NCBI GenBank assembly: GCA_016867975.1
Contig: VGIC01000003.1
Location: 1-64,000 of the forward strand
Direction of reading: 5' to 3'
DNA: 64,000 nucleotides
Source of the DNA: Betaproteobacteria bacterium
Lineage (GTDB): Bacteria; Pseudomonadota; Gammaproteobacteria; Burkholderiales; Methylophilaceae
Shown: positions 8,338 to 16,146 of the stretch, piece by piece
How positions within the stretch are numbered: the stretch's first letter is position 1
How the letters are laid out: every line of letters starts with the position of its first letter
The notes under the pieces: model-generated
Database searches by the model: none
What the model was told of the DNA's origin: nothing
The model's input: only the letters and a program-made list of their open reading frames with translations
Translations under genes and position numbers: made by a program

Positions 8338-10143
8338 ATGTCGATTCATTTATTAACAGATCAACTTATCAGTCAGATCGCTGCAGGCGAGGTGGTGGAG
8401 CGACCAGCTTCGGCATTGAAGGAGTTGCTGGAGAATAGCCTGGATGCAGGCAGTACCGATGTGCAGGTGTCGTTGTTGCAAGGCGGCATCAAGCAACTGC
8501 GCGTTGCAGATAATGGGGCAGGAGTGGCAAAAGAGGAGCTGGTACTGGCGCTGACGCGACATGCGACCAGTAAAATTTCAAATCTGGAAGATTTGGAGTC
8601 GGTGGCCAGTTTAGGTTTTCGTGGCGAGGCGCTGGCAAGCATTGCTTCCATTTCCCGCACGCAACTACTAAGCCGCCAGGGGGGCAATAAACACGCATGG
8701 CGCATCGCGTCTGAGGGGGGCACAATGTCAGCGATTGGGCCAGCTGCATTGGATGCGGGCACGATTGTTGAAGTCACAGATTTGTATTTCAACACGCCTG
8801 CAAGGCGTAAATTTCTGAAAACAGAAGCAACCGAGTTTGGGCATTGCGAAGAAGCCTTTAACCGGATTGCGCTGTCACGACCTGATGTGGGTTTTATGCT
8901 ACAGCATAATGGGCGTGCATTGAGCCGATTTGTGGCAGGCCAGCCAGAGCGCAGATTTGTCGATGTGCTTGGCAGTGAGTTTTCGGCTGAGGCGTTGAGT
9001 GTAGATGAAACCAGTGCTGGCTTGCGTTTGTGGGGAATGGCGGCCAAGCCGACTTTTAACCGCAATACGCGCGACACGCAATATGTGTATGTGAACGGCC
9101 GCTTTGTGCGCGATAAACTTATTTCGCATGCGATTCGTCAGGCGTATCAGGATGTGTTACATCATGATCGTCATCCGGCATTTGTGCTGTTCTTGGAGTT
9201 GGATCCCACTTTGGTCGATGTGAATGTGCATCCGGCAAAAACAGAGGTGCGATTTAGGGATGCTCAGGCTATTCATCGTTTTATTTTTCATGCGCTTCAT
9301 AAAGCATTGGCGGCACCTACAGGTGCCTCTAATGCGGTAACCGCGGGGCAGGCGGGCTACAACCCATTTGCGCCATTGGTATCCAATGCGTCCATCAACT
9401 ATCCAACATATCAATCGCAAATCAATTTAAGTGCGAATGAAAGCCCAAATTTTTACCCAACGTTATTTGGAAACATTCAAAATACTACCGAAACCCATGC
9501 CCTGCAAGCCAATATTCATGCGCCTTCTGGCGATGCTGACTTTTCAGTGGAGAGGCATGCGCTTGGTTTCGCTGTGGCGCAGATTCATGGCATTTACGTG
9601 TTGGCGCAAAATGCACAAGGCTTGGTGGTGGTGGACATGCACGCCGCGCACGAGCGCATCATGTATGAAAAGCTTAAAAATGCGCTGGATAAGCAAAGCG
9701 TTTCCATGCAGCCTTTGCTGCTGCCGGTGAGTTTTAATGCGGATAAACTGGAAGTGGCAACAGTGAATGAAGCCGTTAAGGACGGCAACCTGCAGCAGTT
9801 AGGCTTTGATATCGCGGTGCTTTCACCCACCACACTTGCCGTGCGCGCTGTGCCTACGATGTTGCAACATGCCGATGCCGTCACGCTAGCGCGTGATGTG
9901 TTGCGTGATTTGCGTGAATATGGCGCTTCACGAGCGCTCACGGAGCGCCGTAATGAGCTATTAGGCACCATGGCCTGTCACGCCGCAGTGCGGGCGAATC
10001 GAAGCCTGACGATTCCTGAAATGAATGCTTTACTACGGGATATGGAAGCCACTGAGCGCTCCGGGCAATGCAACCATGGTCGTCCTACTTGGTTTCAGGT
10101 AAGCCTGAGCGATTTGGATAAGATGTTTATGCGGGGCAAGTGA
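8338..10143 (+). CDS. mutL: DNA mismatch repair protein MutL
   Basis: A 601-aa MutL with the GHKL ATPase N-terminus: IAAGEVVERPASALKELLEN (motif I), DNGAGV (motif II), TRHATSKI and GFRGEALASI (motif III). A proline/asparagine-rich linker (~335-400) leads to the C-terminal dimerisation domain. That domain carries DMHAAHERIMYE, close to the endonuclease motif DQHA(X)2E(X)4E, plus ACHAAVRAN and CNHGRPT. E. coli MutL lacks this set. The enzyme therefore probably nicks DNA itself, as in MutH-less repair systems. Translation signals are weak: no evident ribosome site, and three CCTAAGTTA repeats directly upstream. Confidence 0.96.
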   Translation: MSIHLLTDQLISQIAAGEVVERPASALKELLENSLDAGSTDVQVSLLQGGIKQLRVADNGAGVAKEELVLALTRHATSKISNLEDLESVASLGFRGEALASIASISRTQLLSRQGGNKHAWRIASEGGTMSAIGPAALDAGTIVEVTDLYFNTPARRKFLKTEATEFGHCEEAFNRIALSRPDVGFMLQHNGRALSRFVAGQPERRFVDVLGSEFSAEALSVDETSAGLRLWGMAAKPTFNRNTRDTQYVYVNGRFVRDKLISHAIRQAYQDVLHHDRHPAFVLFLELDPTLVDVNVHPAKTEVRFRDAQAIHRFIFHALHKALAAPTGASNAVTAGQAGYNPFAPLVSNASINYPTYQSQINLSANESPNFYPTLFGNIQNTTETHALQANIHAPSGDADFSVERHALGFAVAQIHGIYVLAQNAQGLVVVDMHAAHERIMYEKLKNALDKQSVSMQPLLLPVSFNADKLEVATVNEAVKDGNLQQLGFDIAVLSPTTLAVRAVPTMLQHADAVTLARDVLRDLREYGASRALTERRNELLGTMACHAAVRANRSLTIPEMNALLRDMEATERSGQCNHGRPTWFQVSLSDLDKMFMRGK

Positions 10144-10307
10144 TGATGAGAGATAAGTGATGATGCCTTATCAAGGCAATGTGATTGAGTGGTGTTGCTC
10201 AATTACTTTTCAGCCAAGCTTCCCATGGCGCCGCAACGTCAGAAAGGGTTGAGTGGAGCGGACGCCGCTTTGAACAGGGAGGCTGTTTCTAGGGGAATAC
10301 AAGCCCC

Positions 10308-12005
10308 TTAAATTTTAGTCGTGATGCTTTTGAGCCAGCGCCAGACAAAGCTGTTAGGCATGTCAATGCCGTCTATGATGTAGCTAAGCGTTTTGTTGTT
10401 ATTCAAGGTATTGAATAGGGCAGACTTGGCTTCGGGCGTGGCACAAAGTAAGATCTGATCACCTTCCATCAGCGGGGTGTCCAGATTCGGGATCAGCGTA
10501 TTCTGATTGTTGCGGGAAAGCATCAGCGGAACAAGCGCGAGATGTTCATCACGGTTAGTCGGGTCTTGCGTCAGGTGTCTCAGTGTGACGATGACATTGC
10601 GTGCAGTCAATTCACTGATGGCATAAGTCTCTTCTTTACTCACCTTGATCGACCAAGTCTCAGGGACATTTTCGCCAACGATGGCTACCAGATGGCTGAT
10701 GAGATTATTTGACCATTCATTCGTCTGGCTGCGTACCAGCACCAGGAACTGTGCTAATAGCGGAGTGACCATGTGTGCCAGACATTCGTGGGCAATGATG
10801 TCGGTGGGCTGCATCGTGATGTTGGCATTAAAACGCTTGAACAATTCACCGTTATGCCGTTTGTTCTTTCTGATTACGACGAACAGGTTAGGATTTAGTT
10901 CGTAGGCGGTCATCACGATAGAGAGATTGTTAATGTCGTTATCAGTGCCAGCGACAAGCCCGGTGGCATTCATAATGTCAGCCTCTAGCAATGTTCTCGC
11001 TTCAGCACCGCTGCCGACAATGCAGTTGTCACAGCCAGTGAGTTCGGGGTCGGCCTCAATGATGGTTGTGGTGATCTGCTCTCGCGTTAAATTATCGACC
11101 ACCGACTTTCCAAATCGACCATATCCACAAACAATCCATCTGCCCCTTGGAGGGTACTCCGGTGGAGGGAGCTGATCGCCGGGGGTATCCGTGAGCCATT
11201 CATGCAGAATAAAACTGCCGATGGCATGTACGCGCATGACCAATTGCTCACCAAACAAAGTATAGGGGTTGATGATATGGTCGGTTCCGAAAGAGGCCAT
11301 GTTGGCAGCGATATCGTTACGCTCTGCGCGGGCAAGCACCGGTAGATCAGGCGCCATCAACTTCACTGCAACGGCAATGGCAAGGTTAGCCTCATCATTA
11401 TCCGTCAGCGTCACTACACCACTGCAGAAGCGGTGCAGGATACCCGCACGAATCAGGTTTTCTGGCAATTTGGCATCAGCGCAAAGGTGGGGAATGGCAT
11501 TGTGGCTGTTGCTGAGTTCTAGCTGATCGATACGTTCTTGCAGCGTTTCGATTACCACGACACGCATGCCTTTCTCATCGAGCGCTTTGGTTAATAGGCT
11601 GGCTGATTCGCCATAACTACATAAAATATAAAAAGGTTCTTGCAGTGCTTGGACTACATTCGCAAATCGATTGGTAATGATGGCGCGACGTAAGCCATCA
11701 TCCTGCAACAGGGCGATAATGCGCCCAATCGCATAGAACCAGGCGGTGACCGTCATGAAAATCGAAAAAATCATCCACAACCGCTGAGCATGGTTGAATG
11801 CGTAGGGAATCTCGCCAAAACCGATGGTGGTGGCGGTGTAGCTTACCACGTAAAAAGCATCAAAGACGCTCATTTGCCAAGGGTTTCCCTCAGCGTCAAC
11901 ACCAGGTATTAGGGTAAAGCCTAAAACGGATATGGCAAAACTGATAATAATCAGATTGATTGGCAAGCGCAGACGGCGCAGGATCAGAAAGAGAATGCTA
12001 TCCAT
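10308..12005 (-). CDS. Potassium channel with two RCK/TrkA-N domains
   Basis: The 565-aa protein begins with a two-helix pore module: TM1 ~15-34, selectivity filter TTIGFGE at 59-65, TM2 ~72-95. Two tandem RCK (TrkA-N-like) modules follow. The first has a degenerate nucleotide loop (CSYGESAS); the second has an intact one (CGYGRFGKS). Tandem RCK modules gate channels such as MthK or bind nucleotides in K+ transport. I chose the ATG at 12005 over an upstream in-frame start at 12065, because the latter overlaps the preceding gene and adds no family sequence. It follows a small membrane protein gene by 31 nt and probably shares its transcript. Confidence 0.85.
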   Translation of the reverse strand: MDSILFLILRRLRLPINLIIISFAISVLGFTLIPGVDAEGNPWQMSVFDAFYVVSYTATTIGFGEIPYAFNHAQRLWMIFSIFMTVTAWFYAIGRIIALLQDDGLRRAIITNRFANVVQALQEPFYILCSYGESASLLTKALDEKGMRVVVIETLQERIDQLELSNSHNAIPHLCADAKLPENLIRAGILHRFCSGVVTLTDNDEANLAIAVAVKLMAPDLPVLARAERNDIAANMASFGTDHIINPYTLFGEQLVMRVHAIGSFILHEWLTDTPGDQLPPPEYPPRGRWIVCGYGRFGKSVVDNLTREQITTTIIEADPELTGCDNCIVGSGAEARTLLEADIMNATGLVAGTDNDINNLSIVMTAYELNPNLFVVIRKNKRHNGELFKRFNANITMQPTDIIAHECLAHMVTPLLAQFLVLVRSQTNEWSNNLISHLVAIVGENVPETWSIKVSKEETYAISELTARNVIVTLRHLTQDPTNRDEHLALVPLMLSRNNQNTLIPNLDTPLMEGDQILLCATPEAKSALFNTLNNNKTLSYIIDGIDMPNSFVWRWLKSITTKI

Positions 12006-12036
12006 GTGTACCGAGAAGGTAGGGCATGCAGGGCGT

Positions 12037-12411
12037 TTATCTACGCTGACTGATGGTCTCAGCAATCAGCAGAATGACGGACACGATATTGGCCATCAGC
12101 GCGCCACCGGATAAAGAAACAATGTAAGTAATCAGGTCTGCGTCAGTCATTGTGCCAGCCAGTGTTGCCCACATGATAGCGGCCGCAATCAACTGTAAAT
12201 CAGCTGCTAGGCTGGTGGAGAGTAATATTGCCCCAACATGGGTGCGGTCGCCGAATTTCAACACGGTTGCGATCAGGCTGACGACGATTGCAGCGTACAA
12301 CTCATAAACATGGTGATGGTTAGGATTATCAATGTCACCGACAAAAAAACCAAAATTCAGTGTCATTGCCAGCACGATAAAAAAACCAAAGATTACTTTT
12401 TCCAGATTCAT
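12037..12411 (-). CDS. Small membrane protein, DUF6394-like
   Basis: A 124-aa protein with about four hydrophobic segments: VIFGFFIVLAMTLNFGFFVG, ELYAAIVVSLIATVLKFG, VGAILLSTSLAADLQLIAAA and a C-terminal helix. It resembles DUF6394 proteins, which I recall next to ion-channel genes; this assignment is from memory. The ATG at 12411 places start and hydrophobic segment as expected. It is first in a two-gene unit with the RCK channel and could be an accessory subunit (inference). Confidence 0.65.
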   Translation of the reverse strand: MNLEKVIFGFFIVLAMTLNFGFFVGDIDNPNHHHVYELYAAIVVSLIATVLKFGDRTHVGAILLSTSLAADLQLIAAAIMWATLAGTMTDADLITYIVSLSGGALMANIVSVILLIAETISQRR

Positions 12412-12507
12412 GTGTTTGCTCCAAACGGTGACCATTAACGGCGTTCAATGTCAATTAGCATAATAATTGCCTAATTACGGGTATTATACAAGCTACAAAT
12501 TTTGGTG

Positions 12508-12844
12508 TTAAGGAAGCACGGAACAAGTCTCCATGAACCACGTTGCAATAAATGAAGCGAAGCGTCATGCCAACAAATGGCAATTTGAGATGATTGCAAG
12601 GCGTGCGAGCAGAGCCTGCCCCCGAAAGTTTGAATCGGGGGGTGTAGTCATTCTACAAAGCCAAGGAGCACAACGAAGCAAGCGCGCAAATTTATTGCAA
12701 CCCTTATGGGCACAGGGTTTGCGGGCGGTCTGCTGTGTTAGACTTCTTGCGAAGGGAATGACCATTCGCTACAAAGTCTGCCGTACATCCCATCCCGCAA
12801 ACCTCATGTGCGTGGTCATGAGGACTTGTTCCGTGCTTCCTTAA
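12508..12844. mobile_element. 337-bp MITE-like element with perfect 22-bp terminal inverted repeats
   Basis: The left end (12508-12529) starts TTAAGGAAGCACGGAACAAG. Its exact reverse complement forms the right end (12823-12844), giving 22 of 22 matches. Imperfect pairing extends further inward (CCATGAACCACG against CGTGGTCATGAG). The interior holds no credible transposase, only a 103-codon frame of low-quality composition. This is the form of a non-autonomous MITE. A related, heavily deleted copy lies at 52264-52341. The ends read TTAA, so the target duplication could be TA or TTAA and cannot be separated from the repeat here. It ends 2 nt before the miaA start. Confidence 0.85.
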
Positions 12845-12846
12845 GT

Positions 12847-13812
12847 ATGCATCAACACCAATTACCGCCAGCGATTTTTTTGATGGGGCCGACTGCCAGT
12901 GGCAAGACAGGCCTTGCGGTTAAACTATACTCAGAGCTTCCATTGGACTCAAAGCTGTCGGTGGAGTTAATCAGTGTCGATTCTGCTTTGGTGTTTACCG
13001 AGATGAACATAGGCACTGCTAAGCCAGACAGCACAACCTTGGCGAATGCACCGCATCATTTAATCGATATTATTCCACCAACAGAAGCCTATTCTGCGGC
13101 GAATTTTAGAACGGACGCCTTACGTTTGATGGCTGATATCACGCAGCGCGGCAAGATCCCGCTGTTGGTGGGCGGCACCATGCTTTATTTCAAAGCGCTA
13201 CAGGATGGGTTGAGCAACTTGCCGGAAGCGAATCCTGCAATTCGCGAACAGATCGAGCACGAAGCTGCGCAGATAGGCTGGCCGGCGATGCATGCTAAGC
13301 TGGCTGTGGTTGATCCGCAAACGGCAGCACGCCTACAGCCTACGGATATGCAACGCATTGAACGGGCGCTGGAAGTTTACCAAATCAGCGGTAAAACGAT
13401 GACTGAATTACATCAGGCATCAACGGGGGAGGCGCTGCCATATCGTCTGTTGAAAATCGCTTTGCTCCCAGGTGACCGTCAAGTGCTGCATGCGCGAATT
13501 GCACAGCGGTTTGACCAAATGTTGGCAGACGGTTTTATTGATGAAGTGAAAGCGCTTAAAGCAAAATATCCGACACTGACACCTGATTCAACTGCTATGC
13601 GTTGTGTGGGCTATCGTCAGGCGTTAGAGCATCTGGCAGGAGCGTATGATTTAGCCGAACTCCGTGATAGAGGAATATTTGCCACACGGCAATTGGCAAA
13701 GCGACAGCTGACTTGGCTACGAGGAATGGATGATTTAGTCGAGGTGGATTGTCTAGATCCGGCCTTGCATGAAATGGTCAGGAATAAGATACTCGAGTTC
13801 ATGAGCGGGTGA
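12847..13812 (+). CDS. miaA: tRNA dimethylallyltransferase MiaA
   Basis: A 321-aa MiaA, which transfers a dimethylallyl group to A37 of UNN-reading tRNAs. It has the P-loop GPTASGKTG near residue 13, DSALVF...NIGTAKP (substrate loop), [12 protein letters not shown] and AMRCVGYRQ. The ATG at 12847 is the first that gives the usual short N-terminus; an in-frame GTG at 12808 lies inside the MITE. No Shine-Dalgarno is visible before the ATG, because the MITE right end occupies that place. Expression must rely on sequence supplied by the element. mutL and miaA are neighbours in many proteobacteria; here the channel genes and MITE separate them. Confidence 0.95.
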   Translation: MHQHQLPPAIFLMGPTASGKTGLAVKLYSELPLDSKLSVELISVDSALVFTEMNIGTAKPDSTTLANAPHHLIDIIPPTEAYSAANFRTDALRLMADITQRGKIPLLVGGTMLYFKALQDGLSNLPEANPAIREQIEHEAAQIGWPAMHAKLAVVDPQTAARLQPTDMQRIERALEVYQISGKTMTELHQASTGEALPYRLLKIALLPGDRQVLHARIAQRFDQMLADGFIDEVKALKAKYPTLTPDSTAMRCVGYRQALEHLAGAYDLAELRDRGIFATRQLAKRQLTWLRGMDDLVEVDCLDPALHEMVRNKILEFMSG

Positions 13813-13857
13813 CAAGACGAAAAGCCGTGGACTCAAGCATGAAACGGTGTTGCGGTG

Positions 13858-15048
13858 TTAATAGTTTTGGCGGATACGATGCGCGGCTTCGATACACTCA
13901 TCGTAAGAGGCTACCAGTGCCATGCGCACAAAATTCTTGCCTGGATTAATGCCGTGCGCATCACGCGCAAGAAAGCTTCCTGGCAGAACGGTAATGTTCA
14001 AATCACGGTGTAGTTGCACTGCAAATTCGGTATCTGAAACATTCTGATTTTTGATTTTGGCCCAAAGGTAGAACGCGGCGTCTGGTAAGGCTACATCAAG
14101 CACATCGGTAAGTAGTGGCGTTACATCCTTAAACTTTTGTGTGTATAGTTTCCGGTTTTCTATCACATGTTGTTCGTCGTTCCATGCGGCGACTGAGGCA
14201 GCCTGCACCGCAGGATTCATCGCACAGCCATGATAAGTGCGGTAGAGCGCAAAGGCTTCGATGATGCGCTCATCGCCTGCGACAAAGCCGGAGCGCATGC
14301 CTGGCACATTGGAACGTTTCGACAGTGAGCTGAACACCACTAGGTTCTTGTAATCACGGCCCAGTTGATAAGCCGCTTGTAAGGCACCTAGTGGCGGATT
14401 CGATTCGTCGAAGTAGATTTCTGAGTAGCACTCATCCGCCGCGATCACAAAGCCGTACTTGTCTGATAACTCAAAAATGGTTTGCCACTGTGCCAGGCTC
14501 ATGACTTTGCCAGAGGGGTTGCCAGGACTGCATACGTAAGCCAGTTGCGTTCTCGCTAACACTTCTTCCGGTACGCTACTAAAGTCCATTTCATGGTTGT
14601 TTTGTGGTAGCGTGTTGATAAAATGAGGCGTGGCGCCAGCCAAGAGTGCTGCACCTTCGTAGATCTGGTAGAAGGGGTTGGGCGAGATGATTACAGGGTT
14701 GCTTTTGCTTTTATCGATGATGACCTGTGCAAATGCAAATAAGGCTTCACGACTCCCTGTTACGGGTAGAATGGCTTTCTCAGGATTCAATGCTGGTATT
14801 GCATAGCGGCGTGAAATCCACTGGGAAATGGCATTGCGCAATTCGCCAGAGCCAATTGTAGTGGGGTAATTGGCCAGCCCAGCCAGATTGTCCACTAGCG
14901 CATCCTTGATCAATTGCGGGGTTGCGTGCTTAGGCTCTCCGATGGAAAGGTTGATCGGTTTGTAGTCGGGGTTGGGCGTGATACCTTTAAATAGGTCGCG
15001 TAGACGCTGAAAAGGGTATGGCTGCAATAGAGTCAGATTAGGATTCAT
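13858..15048 (-). CDS. dapC: Succinyldiaminopimelate aminotransferase (DapC-type, PLP class I/II)
   Basis: A 396-aa fold-type I aminotransferase. It has NLSIGEPKHATP near the start, YPTTIGSGELR, NPFYQIYEGAA, CSPGNPSGKVM, ADECYSEIYF, and SSLSKRSNVPGMRSGF with the PLP-binding lysine. This residue set matches the betaproteobacterial DapC group in the succinylase branch of lysine/meso-DAP synthesis. No other dap gene is near, so substrate choice rests on family resemblance. It is divergent from the EamA transporter gene with 26 nt between them. Confidence 0.85.
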   Translation of the reverse strand: MNPNLTLLQPYPFQRLRDLFKGITPNPDYKPINLSIGEPKHATPQLIKDALVDNLAGLANYPTTIGSGELRNAISQWISRRYAIPALNPEKAILPVTGSREALFAFAQVIIDKSKSNPVIISPNPFYQIYEGAALLAGATPHFINTLPQNNHEMDFSSVPEEVLARTQLAYVCSPGNPSGKVMSLAQWQTIFELSDKYGFVIAADECYSEIYFDESNPPLGALQAAYQLGRDYKNLVVFSSLSKRSNVPGMRSGFVAGDERIIEAFALYRTYHGCAMNPAVQAASVAAWNDEQHVIENRKLYTQKFKDVTPLLTDVLDVALPDAAFYLWAKIKNQNVSDTEFAVQLHRDLNITVLPGSFLARDAHGINPGKNFVRMALVASYDECIEAAHRIRQNY

Positions 15049-15074
15049 AGCCGCATATTATATTAGGAAGCAAT

Positions 15075-15959
15075 GTGAGCAACAGCAATAACAGAAATTT
15101 TTTTGCGGTTTTTGGAGTGCTCTTTGGTGCGGTGTGTTGGGGCGTGATATGGTATCCCTACCGTTTGCTGGCCGAAAGTGGCATCTCCGGCGTAACCTCT
15201 AGTTTGTACACTTACGTGATTGCCAGCGTACTCGGCATGTTGCTCTACGCAGGGCAGTGGCGGGGTGTGGCTAGGTTGCCTCTAAGTGTTGCTTGGCTTG
15301 CCTTGGCGGCTGGCTGGACCAATCTGAGTTACGTGCTTGCAATCATTGATGGTGAGGTGATGCGGGTGATGCTGCTATTCTACTTGTCTCCTGTTTGGAC
15401 ATTGATACTGGCGCACTTTTGGTTGAAAGAAAAAACCCAGATTTCTGGATATGTGACGATCATTGTGTCTTTATTGGGCGCTACGGTGATGTTGCATGAT
15501 CCACAGACTGGTAGCTGGCCATTGCCGAGAGAGATGTCCGAGTGGTTGGCGCTCGGGTCGGGGATGGGATTTTCGCTGACCAATGTCATCACACGCAAAT
15601 CCAGTCATTTGAGCTTGCAGGCTAAAACACTATCAGTTTGGCTGGGAGTGATGTTTGTTTCAATACTGTTTCTCGCTTTTGATTCCTCTTGGTTACCTAA
15701 GGTATCAGATTTTAGTCCCCAGAATGTGCTACTGATGTCGATGATTGCACTTTGCCTCATGGCGGCCACACTGTTTGTACAATACGGAGTTAGTAGAATC
15801 GCCGCTACGAGTGCCTCTGTTTTATTTTTGTTCGAATTGGTGATTGCGGCAGTTGCTTCTTATTATCTGGCCCATGAGTCCATGTCTGCGCATGAGTGGC
15901 TGGGCGGCGCCTTGATTGTTGCTGCCGCAGTCTATGCAGCAACCACGCATCGTGATTAG
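15075..15959 (+). CDS. EamA/DMT-family membrane transporter
   Basis: A 294-aa protein with ten hydrophobic segments in two EamA repeats, e.g. FFAVFGVLFGAVCWGVIWYP at the start and FLFELVIAAVASYYLAHE near the end. DMT-family members export amino acids, metabolites or drugs; the substrate is unknown. The start is GTG at 15075, preceded by AGGAAG at 15065-15070. It is divergent from dapC. Confidence 0.85.
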   Translation: MSNSNNRNFFAVFGVLFGAVCWGVIWYPYRLLAESGISGVTSSLYTYVIASVLGMLLYAGQWRGVARLPLSVAWLALAAGWTNLSYVLAIIDGEVMRVMLLFYLSPVWTLILAHFWLKEKTQISGYVTIIVSLLGATVMLHDPQTGSWPLPREMSEWLALGSGMGFSLTNVITRKSSHLSLQAKTLSVWLGVMFVSILFLAFDSSWLPKVSDFSPQNVLLMSMIALCLMAATLFVQYGVSRIAATSASVLFLFELVIAAVASYYLAHESMSAHEWLGGALIVAAAVYAATTHRD

Positions 15960-16146
15960 CTTGAGAAAGTGCCGTTGGTGTTTGAGCCTTCAGCGGCAAA
16001 GCGAATCTTGAGCGACAGGTCATTGCGCGATCTGCATATGCTTGCACAAATTTTTCACGACATTTTTCAAAATTATGGTTGGAATAGAGTCATAGGAAGG
16101 ATATATGGATTTGAAACAGTGCCATGCCTCGTTCTTTTGTGCTGTA

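Noticed and set aside
8373-9077. Long (234-codon) minus-strand frame opposite mutL
   Set aside because: It lies entirely within mutL, whose motifs are unambiguous; the composition is Ser/Ala/Arg-rich as expected of an antisense shadow.
12533-12844. 103-codon open frame inside the MITE
   Set aside because: Low-complexity Arg/Cys/Ser-rich translation, no ribosome site, and it is wholly inside the inverted-repeat element and ends in its terminal repeat.
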